From the NCBI GenBank assembly GCA_958510875.1, contig OY294067.1, positions 254,573,736 through 254,637,735 of the forward strand: a stretch of DNA of 64,000 nucleotides, given 5' to 3'. The notes under the pieces are model-generated. The model was not told where the DNA came from and made no database searches. It worked only from the letters and a program-made list of their open reading frames with translations. The translations under genes and the position numbers were made by a program. Of this stretch, positions 41,697 to 52,614 are shown piece after piece. This DNA comes from Endomychus coccineus. Lineage: Eukaryota; Arthropoda; Insecta; Coleoptera; Endomychidae. The first letter of the stretch is position 1; every line of letters begins with the position of its first letter.

Positions 41697-42150
41697 GAAC
41701 CCTTACAAATTCCTACATGCGTGTTTATAATGTTAAAAGTATATTTTAGGTAGAATGCTCTAATAGCAATTTTTCTTATAATGTCTGACAACCTTTTTTC
41801 ATTGCCTCATAAATCTTCAATATCTGGTTCGAAAGTGGATACTTGAGCGTTACAAATTTTGATTTCAGTCGTATACAGAGTTTGTTTGACAAGTGTTCGT
41901 ATGTTATAAGAAAATTGCTAAGCAGTATATTCTTCTTCATATACATATTAATATGTTGCAGCTTAGATTATTCGTGTTTCTGTTCGTTTCGGCTACGTAG
42001 ACATTTTTAATTGAAGTTGGTACGATAAGGACGCTTTGTACTGATGCAATTAGTCTTAAGAAATCCCGTTTTAGACATAATACGTGTTATGATGATGTTC
42101 GTGAGACCGAAACGTACGTAAAGACGAAAATAATAAACATTGTGTTAGTT
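41697..42150 (+). mobile_element. PLE-2 3' terminal region
   Basis: Follows the GIY-YIG C-terminus. Shares ATTATTCGTG.TT.TGTTCG and the CGTGAGACCGAAACGTACG block with the copies at 42813-43060 and 51170-51600. Confidence 0.55.
42086..42126 (+). ncRNA. decayed hammerhead ribozyme of PLE-2
   Basis: ATGATGATGTTCGTGAGACC, GAAACGTACGTA, AAGACG. The stem III (ACGT/ACGT) and GAAA are intact, but the invariant C of CTGATGA is A, stem II has a mismatch and the 5' arm of stem I no longer pairs. Probably inactive. Confidence 0.6.
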
Positions 42151-42674
42151 TGACCTATTTCGCAAGAATTTATATATAATGTATCTATAATCTAATATGT
42201 GATTCAAATATTAGAACCGAAGGGAACAGATAGATGGGGTGCGCTGGTCCCTGATGCTTAGTTATGGAAGACCATAGATGCTTTTTAATCATATCACTCG
42301 AGGAACAATTCAAACTATAAACATAAAGTAGGAAACTGACGGTAAATCCAGTAGTGAGAAAAATTGGATAGGCTGATCATTGGATTTTCTTGAAAAATCC
42401 AGAGATGAAGGAATTGGTGAATTTTTTTTGCTGGTTGCTTCTTGAGTATGCTTTACATTATCATTTATTCAGTGATCATTAACCGAGGTGAATATGGGAT
42501 CGAGAATTATGCTGACGAAACTAACCAGTAGACAGCAACGAATCGTTGTTAATGTGATGATATTTGTATCGTTTGAATTTGTTTCGTTGCATATTTTACT
42601 ATGAAAGATCGAAATGTGGCAAATGTCAACATTCTCCGGTGGATGTCGCAAAACTAAACGCGAAACATTCTACA

Positions 42675-42765
42675 AATTCACCTGCGATAACATAGCCGCT
42701 TGAATTTTGAACCTACTGTATAGGTCCAAGCGACAATGTTATTGCAGGATAGCTTGTTAAATTTT
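42675..42765. repeat. hairpin with CCTGCGATAACAT arms
   Basis: CCTGCGATAACATAGCCGCTTG at the left pairs with CAAGCGACAATGTTATTGCAGG at the right; AATTTTGAACCTA and TAGGT extend the stem. The same arm sequence recurs at 50296-50504. Confidence 0.7.
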
Positions 42766-42812
42766 TCGCGGGTTAATTTCCCGACATTAGAAATAGGTTA
42801 CATGAGCATTTA

Positions 42813-42851
42813 GTCTCTACGTACGTTTCGGTCTCATGATCATCAGGAGAC
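42813..42851 (-). ncRNA. hammerhead ribozyme copy of PLE-2 (covarying stem I)
   Basis: The minus strand reads GTCTC, CTGATGA, TCATGAGACC, GAAACGTACGTA, GAGAC. Stem I is GTCTC/GAGAC, where the copy at 51177-51218 has GTCTT/AAGAC, a compensated change. Stem II is shortened by a 3-base loss, so cleavage may be weak. Confidence 0.65.
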
Positions 42852-42855
42852 GTTT

Positions 42856-43070
42856 GAAAACTAATTCACATCAACTTAAGAGCGGGATTCCTTTCAGTAA
42901 GCACTGATAGTCTTTATTGCATCAATTTCGATTATGTCTATGTCCCACTAAAGAACAAAACACGAATAATTCACATTATCAATTGAAACCAATGCAATAA
43001 AGACGATTTGTGCTTGGTACAATTAGTTAAAGAAATCCCGATGATGAGAATCTGTTTTCAAACGTGTAGA
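42856..43070 (-). mobile_element. PLE-2 terminal fragment, minus orientation
   Basis: Mirrors parts of 41960-42080 and 51215-51320 (CACGAATAAT, AAGAAATCCCG). It carries no coding sequence; with 41697-42150 it makes an inverted pair of PLE-2 ends about 0.7 kb apart. Confidence 0.4.
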
Positions 43071-43170
43071 TATAATTGTTAATATTACTTATTTTCTGAG
43101 AAAGAATTTACATATATTTTATTCGTAAAAACGTCAATTACACAATTATCAAGATCTGGAATGGCGGCAA

Positions 43171-44001
43171 TTAGTGTTTCTCCATGATCATTATGCTTAT
43201 TGAATTTAATCTGTCCTGCGCCATTGTATTTTTCAAAAAGTGTTTAACTCTTTTATGCGTTGAAAAGCTGCGTTCACTTTCAACACTTGTCATCGGTATG
43301 GTACAAATTAATTTTGATAATAAAACAATTTCACTATGAAATTTCAATCTATAAATAATTCCAAAATCGCTGAGCAACTTGCTCCTTGACGAAAATCGTC
43401 GTCCCTGCTGTATATAACCGTTAATTCACTTTTCAGTTTAACTAAAAAGCAACAAGTTTTCGTTACACTGTCAAAATCTCTGATGGTAAGGTTTGTCTAT
43501 TAATCACTAAATTTATTTGGGAAAATAGTTTTGACGCTAACAGGTGTTCTCTAAATTGAGTTTGGTTAATTAATAAATCACTCACCTCCTTAGTTTCTAT
43601 AGAAAAGGATGTGTCGTTAAGGAGCCGACTTGTATTTTTACCTGGCGAAATTGGGGAATCAGATGTACGGATTTTTTTGTTCTCTTACATTTTCGTCAAA
43701 GGGAAAAATTAAACAGGAAAATGAAAGAAACCATTTAGTTTGTTGCAACCGCACATCCATGATGTTTTTTATATTGCTTCACTTTAAACAGGCGCTCAAA
43801 CTTTTCACTTTTCATTGTAAATTTTTGTGACAATTGTAATTCTGGACGTGACGGCCCTTCTTTTCTTATTCCTACACGAATTTGAAAATGTTTTGTGTTT
43901 TCTTTAATACATTCTACCGAATATGCCTCCATTGCGATCGCTTCATCCTCGCCGAGGTTGAATAGAAGCAACGGGTGAGCGCTGAACAAAGTGTCAAACA
44001 A
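43171..44001 (-). pseudogene. hAT transposase relic
   Basis: The minus-strand C-terminal segment 43171-43377 reads IPMTSVESERSFSTHKRVKH and then MAQDRLNSISIMIME. This is the hATC dimerisation motif (IPxxSxxxERSFSxxxxIKxxLRxxMxxxRLxxLxxL). Upstream, 43735-44001 ends FKVKQYKKHHGCAVATN, which resembles the start of the TTF-type zinc finger of this family. The catalytic core between them is missing, so it is an internally deleted copy. Confidence 0.65.
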
Positions 44002-44009
44002 ACTGCTTC

Positions 44010-45115
44010 AGTGCAATGCACGCAAATCTCATAGCGTACTTACTCGCATCTCCGTGTCCAAGTGGTCTCTTGCTACGCACTATATACTGGATCACTGCTG
44101 GGTGCAATTCGGAAATTGAACTATCTACAGTTGAGCAGACGCTATAATTTAGTTACCAATGTATTTTGGTTTGCAGGAATGCAGACTGCAGATTCAATAA
44201 TAATGATTTTATATCTTAAGTTTTAACATATTAAATTAAGTATTGATATTAATTGATTATTAGGATAACCTAATTTTAAGTGCACAAATGCACCTAAAGA
44301 AAAACCGCCACTGTTTGCTACTTTAGGTTTTGTTCAGATATTCTGGTATTTGATGTGTCTTTTCGAACATCTCAGATCAGATTATTTTCCCAACTGGGCA
44401 TTCACATAGAATGTGTTTCGCTAGATATCAGTTTGACATTGAGCGTCTCCCAATAAGCCTTTGTTTGCCATGTAGTAACAATAAATACAATATGAAAATG
44501 TGATGTTAACTCACAATTTGTAGGTATAACAACTGTTTCATCAAGTTTAAAGATGGGAAGATGGTTAACTATAAAATTAGAAATATTCAAGAAATCTGAA
44601 TTAATCATTCTTTGCAGATCGGTTATAGTAGACAAAAGAAAAGGATGTTCAAGGAGAACTCCTCAATAACAATTGTATTCTTTCAATAGATATACTATTG
44701 AGAGAGTTCATATCGTTGAAACTCTTTTTTCTCAACGTTCTTTTGCTTGCTGTTCCGTGATAAATTCGTAGCCGCTCATCTTGAATTACCGATCTTCGTG
44801 AGCTTGCAGTAATCGTATTTCTTGTTCGTTCATCGTTGACAACATTAGAATTGGATGCCGTCTGCCTCTTGATTTTTTATCTCGAACAGTGGAACTTTTG
44901 CATAGCAATGACGGAAATTAATCGCATAAATTTATCAACACAAAACGCGCGTTATTTTATCCAAGATCGCTCCATTTTACAAACGGTACGGTAGGTTCAT
45001 TCCCTGTTTGGGATTAAATGTATTCGAATAATTTTTTTCAAACAAATTTGTTTGTGAAAAAACTGGAGTAAAATTGGATGTTTTTACATAAACAAAAAAT
45101 AAAAAAAGCAATAAG
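44010..45115. other. intergenic, nothing recognised
   Basis: A minus-strand frame at 44402-44635 without a motif. Confidence 0.35.
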
Positions 45116-45123
45116 TTACGGGG

Positions 45124-45474
45124 ATGAGCCAAAAATGCACAAAATTGGAAACCACGTATTCTTTAAACAGTTCAAGATATCGATATGCGGTTTTCGGTAT
45201 TCACTTCCTCACAAAAATCGAGCACGTAACATGTAGGTTAGTTTTTTCTGACTCCTTTAGAAACTGGTGTTCCCTATCAAAAGTGTCTAATTCAGACCAT
45301 TCTGTACAACTTCTTAGTACAGTCATCCTGGCAAAAATTGGTTCCAAAAAATCTCAATGGACTTTTCCAACGTACAAGGGGATATTTTGGTGCGCTAAAC
45401 ACGATGGTATGGTTCAAATTGAGCTAACCGATACCGAACATGCCGCAAATCGCCGATTTATGGCCATTTTTTGA
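45124..45474 (+). other. unrecognised 116-codon open frame
   Basis: Open from MSQKCTKLETTYSLN to RRFMAIF, ending just as the 165 bp satellite begins. No signal peptide, membrane segment or known domain. Composition is mixed, but it is more likely an edge of the repeat region than a gene. Confidence 0.15.
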
Positions 45475-46105
45475 CCATTTTCGGTTTTTTCGGAGATATA
45501 CCAAAATCTATGCATTTTTATGAATATAGTCAATACAGCAAAGTTGTAATGCTTCCAAACTAGATGGCGCTAGCGTTCTTAGAACTCAAAATATGGCTAT
45601 TTCAATGTGGCGAAAATGGCAATTTTTGCGTTTTTCGAAGATAGGGCCGAATCTATGCATTTTTTAAAAAATAGTCAGCAAAGTTATAGTAGTCAAAACT
45701 ACTCGTAATTTGGTTCAAACTATATAGCGCTAGAGATCATGAAACTCAAAATATGGCCGTTATAGCGTCAAAAAAACTATAACTATTTGTCTTTTTTTCA
45801 CAATAGGACAAAACCTGCGTATTTTTATGTATATAGTCAGGGAAACAAAGTTATAGTAGTCAAAAATACCATTAATCTGGTCCAAACTAGATGGAGCTAG
45901 CGGTCATGAAACTCAAAATATGACCGTCTTAGCGTCAAAAAAATAATAGCTTTTTGGGTTTTTCGACAATAGGACAGAATCTATGCATTTTTATAAAAAT
46001 AGTAAAGACAATAAAGTTATAGTAGGCGGAAATACCCATAATCTGGTTCAAACTAGATAGTGCTAGTGGTCATAGAACTCAAAACATAGCAGTTTTACTT
46101 TAAAT
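45475..46105. repeat. satellite of about 165 bp, four diverged units
   Basis: The block CAAACTAGATGGCGCTAG recurs at about 45556, 45716, 45883 and 46049. Each is followed by GAAACTCAAAATATGGC.GT and GCGTCAAAAA, and preceded by ATCTATGCATTTTTAT...AAAGTTATAGTAG. Units are about 75-85 percent alike by eye. No coding content. Confidence 0.85.
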
Positions 46106-46109
46106 ATTT

Positions 46110-47935
46110 TACAAGTTGCAGTTTCATCTGTTTTTCTGAGATTTCATATGCTTCCTTACCTATTTATGAATGTAGGTCCAAATCAAATACTTTTTCATGT
46201 ACTTCTAATTATCATATTGTAATTTTAGTAACAAAAGCTTGGTTCAATGGGCTCCCAATCAAATTTTACAACGATGCATATTTTTTTATATCGTTTATAC
46301 ATCTAGTTTGAAATAAAAAATTATTATTAATTTTTATTAATTAATTAAATTATAGACTCACAATTTTAATATTTATTTATTACAATTCAATTAATACAAT
46401 CATATATATACAATTTTAAACATCAAACAAGTATATATTATCAAAAAATTTATAATATAATTTTCTTTCAGCCTTTCTTATAATACTTGAAAATGAGGTG
46501 TAAGTGATTGACCTCGAAACATGTAGTAAAGATCTAAAATTTGGATTGTGAAATTTCATAAACTTCTTTTACAAAATGTGTAATATTTATTAATATTATA
46601 TCTGCTATTGGGAAGTTATTTATAATCCAATGTTTCAGGGATATAAGCAAGTAATATAAAATAGTTTTATTGAGGAATTGTGTCAATACCTTTATGTTTT
46701 CATTCATCTTAAAATATTGAATCCAACTTTTAATTCGTTTTTTTGACTTTCATATAGACCATAATCTTCATTTTCACTGAATGAGTTATTACTTGCTGAA
46801 ATTTATACGCGAAGTTATATCTATGTAGCATTGAAATTACGTTAAAATTTCGTTTCTTATTTTTTACAAAGTTTTTAGTTGCAACTATCAAACCTTAGTC
46901 ACAGATTCTAATATTCAATTCATTGTAAATCGTACTCAATAATGATTTTCTCATATTAGTCATAGCAATTGATGAATACTATTGAGAGACTATTTAATTC
47001 ACTTCCGACATCGATTTTATTGATTTTAGGTTATTCACATCCGAAATGTTCAATGGCTTTTGGTATGTACTGAATATAAATGAACTATGCCTGCTCTTAT
47101 AAACGAAATGTTCTCGACTAGTGTATGGAAGTGTTCATTTAGAAAGTTTTATGATCACATAATCGTAATTGAGAGCAACACTGAAATGTTCACGCACACC
47201 ATAATAATATATGTCATACGAAACAATGAACAAACGTTTTTTTACTCCCTAACTGTAATAAATACAAGAGAACTGTGGTTAATGCTAAGGAAACTCTTGA
47301 TGAAAATCAACAAACTGTACTCTTTGATCGTATTCTTCGCTAACAAGATAGAAACTTTCAGGAAATAAAAACGGAGGGAAGTGAGAAGTGACACGTAGGG
47401 CCTAAATGAGATCAGGATACTCCTGATCGGAACGGAAAAAGGAATACGACCCTCGTAATGAAATATAAAATCCTTCTTATGGAAGGTTAATTACGAAAAC
47501 TTCAATGAAGATTATATGGTCTCTTTGTGTAACGGATGACAAATTATGGATAATTATTATATCCGCTAAATTTTCGAACTTTCACTTCACAGTCACACTC
47601 AATATTAAAAAACACATTCACTTTCAAAGTCTATTCATTACACGCATAATTCATGAGTTCATGTAATCGCAACCAAATGTGAATTGTATGATTCTTCTCA
47701 ATGCATGATTTCCTATTCTATCTACCTTCGGCTCAAGATAAATCCTCTTAGAGCTTAGAGGAGTTCATTAATGCTACCACGTGGAACTGAAAACTATGGA
47801 CGAAAATCATATTCCATTTAATACTATTAACAGGATAATCTTATTGAATTTGTATAAATTCAATCTTGTGACAAAGCTTTTCAAGTATTCAAATTGTTCG
47901 CCGATACCCTCTAAATAGGCTGCCTATACAAACGT
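46110..47935. other. intergenic, nothing recognised
   Basis: Very AT-rich. A plus-strand frame at 47087-47368 shows no domain. Confidence 0.4.
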
Positions 47936-47944
47936 AAGTGTGAC

Positions 47945-49010
47945 GTCATCAACAAAAGGCCTGGAGTAGCGGCTTACGGCCATAGCCATCTCTATTCTTA
48001 CGACAGTACCGTTGACGTTCGACGACTAGCGCGCAAAGCCTCTTAAAGCCGCTAGGGTCAATATACACTAGCGCGCTAGCTACCTGCGGTATACATATTT
48101 GTGCTTCCACAATAAATTCTTTTAAATCTCCGACGAATTCACATAAATGTTTGGATGCGCGCTGGAAGAGCATACGTTAGAGTGCGAATGAAATGATTCG
48201 CATGCATTTGTTTTTCGCAATTCCAAATATTGTCTGTTGCCCATATCTGTGGTGAATATTTTGCGTCGTTATACATGTAATTTGTAAAATATTTCCAATT
48301 GTGGCAAATAACCAACGTACGGTTCCATGATACGATAGGCTTCTTGTACTTCGTCTGCTCGTAGAAGAGGTATGCCAAATGTCCATCTGAGCCACATGCC
48401 AATTACAGATTGTTTATTCTTGTATTCTCGAACGAGACCAACTTCATGAATTTTCCTGAACCACGCCTGGGTGAGGTGGAATAAACAGCCATGGTTTATC
48501 AACCCAGGCCAACGTGATCTCAACTAATCTTGAATTGCCTATTCAAAATACACAATAACCTTGTATGGAAAAAATGTCCACGGATATTCCCAACATTTAT
48601 CAATTATTGATTGAAATAAAATGTCGTAAGTTGTTTTTGACAAACAAAACAACAGCTGTATTTAGTTGTTGTTTTTCACTCCATGGTTGATAAGAAGTTG
48701 CTGGAAATGTTGGACACAATACTCAAATGTGACGTCCATATAGATCGTTCTCATTTGACATAAAAACTGTAGACTTTGAATAGTTCCAAGCACTATTTTT
48801 TGGTTGACAGGATCGTTGATAAGGATCATACTTTCATTGTCTGGAGTAGAAATCTGATCGTTCTGGATCATCCAACCAATACGTTCATGAGTTTCTGCAA
48901 TGTCACTTGGAATGGCTGAAAATTCGGATTTTTTTCTGTGAATGATTCGACGGCGACATTGCAACTTATATATACATACCTCCTGCATCAATTGCACGGT
49001 CTTTTCTAGA
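47945..49010 (-). pseudogene. MULE (Mutator-like) transposase relic
   Basis: Minus strand. Around 48760 the reading MRTIYMDVTFEYCVQHFQQL matches the first catalytic block of MULE transposases (xxDGTFKxxPxxFxQLxxIH). Near 48480-48300 GCLFHLTQAWFRKIHEVGL, then YKNKQSVIGMWLRWTFGIPL match the C/D-x2-H-like CLFHxxQ...RK.... block. Near 48250 NDAKYSPQIWATDNIW and the last third (PARIQTFM) follow in other frames. The first Asp lies in DVT instead of DGT. Stops and frameshifts break it. Confidence 0.65.
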
Positions 49011-49370
49011 TCTATAGTTTTCGATCACACGTAACCCTTTCCATTTTGCACTTAACATAGATAACATGGTTGGAAATTAGAATAGATAATTTAAAATTAA
49101 ATCTGAATAAAATATAAAAATGTTGACGGAAAATTGAGAAAATAAGTAACATATTATGATGATGGGCCTTTCTTTAATTAAATCATTTGCTTATAATTAT
49201 CTAAATAACCCCCCAAAAAACACAAAATAAAAATGTGGCCAAAGAATCTATCAGCCGCACCATCTAAGCTATTATTGTTTACCAATGCATGTGTTTGGTT
49301 CAAGTTAGAAGAAAATCAAAAAATACCGAAATCCTCTTTCTTTTTATTATTTGATAAATTGAAAGAAAAA

Positions 49371-49755
49371 CTAATTCGCAAAAAAAAGTACATTTTTATT
49401 TTGTTTTGAGCGCATAAAAGAAGGTTGTGGGTGCAGATATTTGGCAGGTATACTGCAGATAGCTCGTGCGTTAGTCTCATACCGACCCCGCGCTAGTGGT
49501 ATAAAAAGGGGATTTTCCTTATGAGCTGCGCAATAGTGGTAGATGGCCGTACCGTTTAGTATCAGTGGTGCATGGCCAGTATCGTTGTTTGAATCTTTTA
49601 ACAACGTCAATTTTCAGTGAGACAGGAATGTAACTTTTTCTTGTGGAAATTATATGTTGCACCTGTTCCTTAGGTGTCCTTGTGTGATCTGAACGTGGTT
49701 TTAACTGTAAATAAACATGTATAAGAGTGTTATGGCTGAATGAAGTGCGTTGCAA
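49371..49755 (-). other. possible decayed coding region upstream of the MULE
   Basis: Two overlapping minus-strand frames (49371-49610 and 49519-49755) with basic, His/Cys-containing composition. They may be an N-terminal DNA-binding part of the MULE or unrelated. No motif is clear enough to name. Confidence 0.2.
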
Positions 49756-49769
49756 AATGGCTTCCTAAA

Positions 49770-50290
49770 TGTTTTGTTGGTCATGAAAATTTAGAATTCC
49801 TTACTTTATCGAAACAGATTATACTGAAGACAACTTGCAAGGAAAGTTATGGACATTCTGCAAATACTTTTATTTTATCCTCACTTTGATCGATTTTTTT
49901 ATCCATATTTGAAATTTGAAAGTGGTAAAGAATGGAGTAATCCTTTGTGAATGTAGCAGAATTAAACCAAATACAAATACAGCAATTTTGAGGTGTTGCC
50001 AATTATACCAGCCTGCCCCTATCCTGGGGCAGATTGGTACATTTGATAAGATGTTCACAGTACCCACATTGACAGAATATTGCTATTTTGATAGATTTTA
50101 GAAGTTAAAATGAAGACTAAATCTGTGCAGTTTCCGAAAAGTTTATGATAGAATCGATATATTGTATATCTTGAAAGATACAGAATGTATTCATTAAAAT
50201 TTACTTTTTTAGCCTCTTGCAACAAATTAAATACAGAGGTCGGTGAACATTCTAGAGAATTGAATTGTGTTGGGTGAGTGAGCTAATGAA
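49770..50290. other. intergenic, nothing recognised
   Basis: Small overlapping frames on both strands at 49870-50101, no motif. Confidence 0.35.
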
Positions 50291-50295
50291 AATTT

Positions 50296-50504
50296 AACAA
50301 ACTAACCTGCGATAACTTTACCGCCTCAACTTTCCTGCGCATGTGTATAAGGGCCATAAAAATCTAACAATCACAAAAATCTACCTTCAAATAACCTACC
50401 AGTACTAACCTTACCTAATATTTCCAAAAAATATATAAAAGTTTTATAAACTAACCTGCGATAACATTGCCGCTTGAACTTTCCTGCGCATGTGTATAAG
50501 GGCT
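50296..50504. repeat. 59 bp direct repeat, two copies 150 bp apart
   Basis: AACTAACCTGCGATAAC.TT, CCGC.T.AACTTTCCTGCGC, ATGTGTATAAGGGC at 50296-50354 and 50446-50504. The first 25 bases also form both arms of the hairpin at 42675-42765, so this is probably a transposon end. Confidence 0.75.
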
Positions 50505-50519
50505 AGAGATAATCAAACA

Positions 50520-51110
50520 ATTACCACTACTCCGCACTATATGTTTTACTACGCCTATACCACGGTATAATATTATGGTAATGCGTCTCGTATACTGTTA
50601 TACATGACGAAAGCGTAGCCCAAGTCTGTGAACTTACAACTCTTGCCGCAGGGTCGTTACGGTCGGATGTAAGAGGAGCTAAACGGCGAGAACGATGATA
50701 AGCTGATAATTAAATTGAAGTAAAACAATTGTATGCATGGATAGCGCTATTAACAACAGAACAACTCATTTCAATCACCCACACTTACTAGGAAAACTGG
50801 AAAATCCAGAATTCGCAAAATTGTCGAATTTCATCTATAGAAAAATGCAATTCAATACCTGAAGAACAACATTTGTTTAGAAATTAAAGAAGTGAATTCA
50901 TTTTCATTGAGAAAGGTCATCGAAAATTTCGACTTTCGCATACAGACCTGTAAACAGAGTGGTAGTGGCCGCATGAATGATATCACATCTAATTGTAAAA
51001 GATTTAACAATCATAAAAGATTCCCAATAAAAATGTTCGATCTTTATTCACGATACGTGCTTCCATTTTTTTTTTAAAAGAAATCAATAAAAATATAATA
51101 AGATTCTTGA
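50520..51110. other. intergenic, nothing recognised
   Basis: A plus-strand frame at 50892-51077 without a motif. Confidence 0.35.
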
Positions 51111-51176
51111 CCCAGTATGAATTATATAAAAAATTCTCGGGAATTAGGTCACATTAACACTCTGTTATAAATGTTC

Positions 51177-51218
51177 GTCTTTACGTACGTTTCGGTCTCA
51201 CGACCATCATCAGAAGAC
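51177..51218 (-). ncRNA. hammerhead ribozyme (type I) of PLE-2
   Basis: The minus strand reads GTCTT, CTGATGA, TGGTCGTGAGACC, GAAACGTACGTA, AAGAC. This gives stem I GTCTT/AAGAC (51214-51218 with 51177-51181), the invariant CUGAUGA, stem II GGUC-GUGA-GACC, the invariant GAA, a minimal stem III ACGU/ACGU and A as the cleavage-site nucleotide. Every invariant core base is present. PLE hammerheads with very short stem III are known and may work as dimers. Confidence 0.82.
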
Positions 51219-51599
51219 TTATTTTGTTGAAAAGGGGTTAACTAAAACTAATTAGCACAAGCGTCCATATCGCACAATCTTCAATCAAAAAGCTCACGCC
51301 GTCGAAACGAACAGAACCACGAATAATCGGAAATTGTATCGTTAATATTAAAGTATAGATTTTTTTGTAACAAGAAACCACTGTTAAGTAATATTCTCAT
51401 AATGTACAAACGCATATTGCTATGGTCTCAAAGCAACTGAAGTTCTAAGTTATTTGTTTGTAATAACACGACCCAGATGTAGATTTATGACGTACTTGAA
51501 AAGGTTTTAGACCTGCATTGGAAGTTAGTTTACTTTAAGCGTTCTTCCTAAAATATACTTTTAACATTATAAAGACGTATGTAGGAATTTGCAAGAGTT

Positions 51600-52455
51600 T
51601 TAATTAATCAAGTTAGTATAAATCTGACTCAATCCTTGAATATCATTCCTATGATTTACAGAATTTGAATCCCTTTTTATGTGAATCATCTCCAGGATAG
51701 ATCTTTTATAATAATTGGTTTCTTTAGTTAAAATATTAACATTTTTGTAATCAAATTGATGGTTATAATCAAAACAGTGCTTAGCAAGGGAGGTGGAATT
51801 TTCTAAGTTATTATTTCTTGTGCTATACTTATGGCCGTACATTCTTTTTTGTAAATATTGCTTACAGATTCCAGTATAAGTTCCATCACAATCTAAACAA
51901 TTCAATTTATATACTGTGTGGGTTTGTTTATCTTTAGGTATTACAGGTTTTAGATTTGAGAAATATTTCCCAACACAGTTAGTAGGTTTATGCGCAACAT
52001 TTATATCGTACTTTTTCAAACATTTCTTAATTTTTTCTGAGGTCTCCGGAATGTATGGTAAAGTTATATAATTGTCTGTATTACCCGTTATGTTATTTTT
52101 ATAAGAAGAACCATTATAGATTTTGTTTATTCTCTCTTTAATGATAGGATTGTAGAAAGTTTTTGGGTAGCCATTCATTTCCAATGCATTCCGAACAATT
52201 TTTAAATTTTTGGACGGTCCTCTGCGTGGGATAATTTTACCGCGCGGTCTGTGAGGCTGTTTATGACACTTTTTTTTATAACAAGCTGGTGCAACGGAAT
52301 TGAAATGAAGATAACGTTGAGACCAGATTTCTTTAGTAAACCAAGAAGTTTTTATTTTTCCATCTGCATCATGCCTAATGGTCATATCTAGAAAATTAAT
52401 GTTATTGTTTATTTCTATTCCACAATTTTTCCAAATTTCATTATATCTAAATCAA
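51600..52455 (-). pseudogene. PLE-2 RT C-terminus and GIY-YIG endonuclease (truncated)
   Basis: An open run of 261 codons ends at 51600. N-terminal part: DADGKIKTSWFTKEIWSQRY, the RT thumb side. Basic linker: PHRPRGKIIPRRGPSKN. Then a zinc-linker-like AHKPTNCVGKYFSN, and the nuclease: HTVYKLNCLDCDGTYTGICK (degenerate GIY and YIG, here VYK and YTG), KRMYGHKYSTRNNN and a C-terminal KRSILEMIHIKRDSN. The RT catalytic motifs are cut off upstream of 52455. The long intact run suggests a younger copy than PLE-1. Confidence 0.75.
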
Positions 52456-52463
52456 AGGAGAAT

Positions 52464-52610
52464 ATGTTTAGCAAGGTGCAGAATAAGAAGGCGTACGCAA
52501 AATTATTAAATTCTCTGCATAAAAATTGTTTGAACTTGTGCATTAAAGAAGCATGTGCAAATCTAGCAGAGGTTGAAAACAAAATTAAACTCGTTAAACA
52601 AACCTGTTAC
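52464..52610. other. unassigned short segment
   Basis: Open on the plus strand (52464-52691) because it runs into the foldback arm; no motif. Confidence 0.3.
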
Positions 52611-52614
52611 CAAA

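Larger units (their letters stand above)
51112..52455 (-). mobile_element. PLE family 2, best preserved fragment
   Basis: Minus strand: end of the RT (NNINFLDMTIRHDADGKIK near 52400), a linker, the GIY-YIG domain and C-terminus (stop at 51600), then a 3' region with a hammerhead ribozyme at 51177-51218. It is truncated at about 52455, so RT motifs A to C are missing. ATGAATTATAT..AAAATTCTCGGGAA.TAGG at 51115-51150 also occurs near 39925-39965. Confidence 0.8.
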
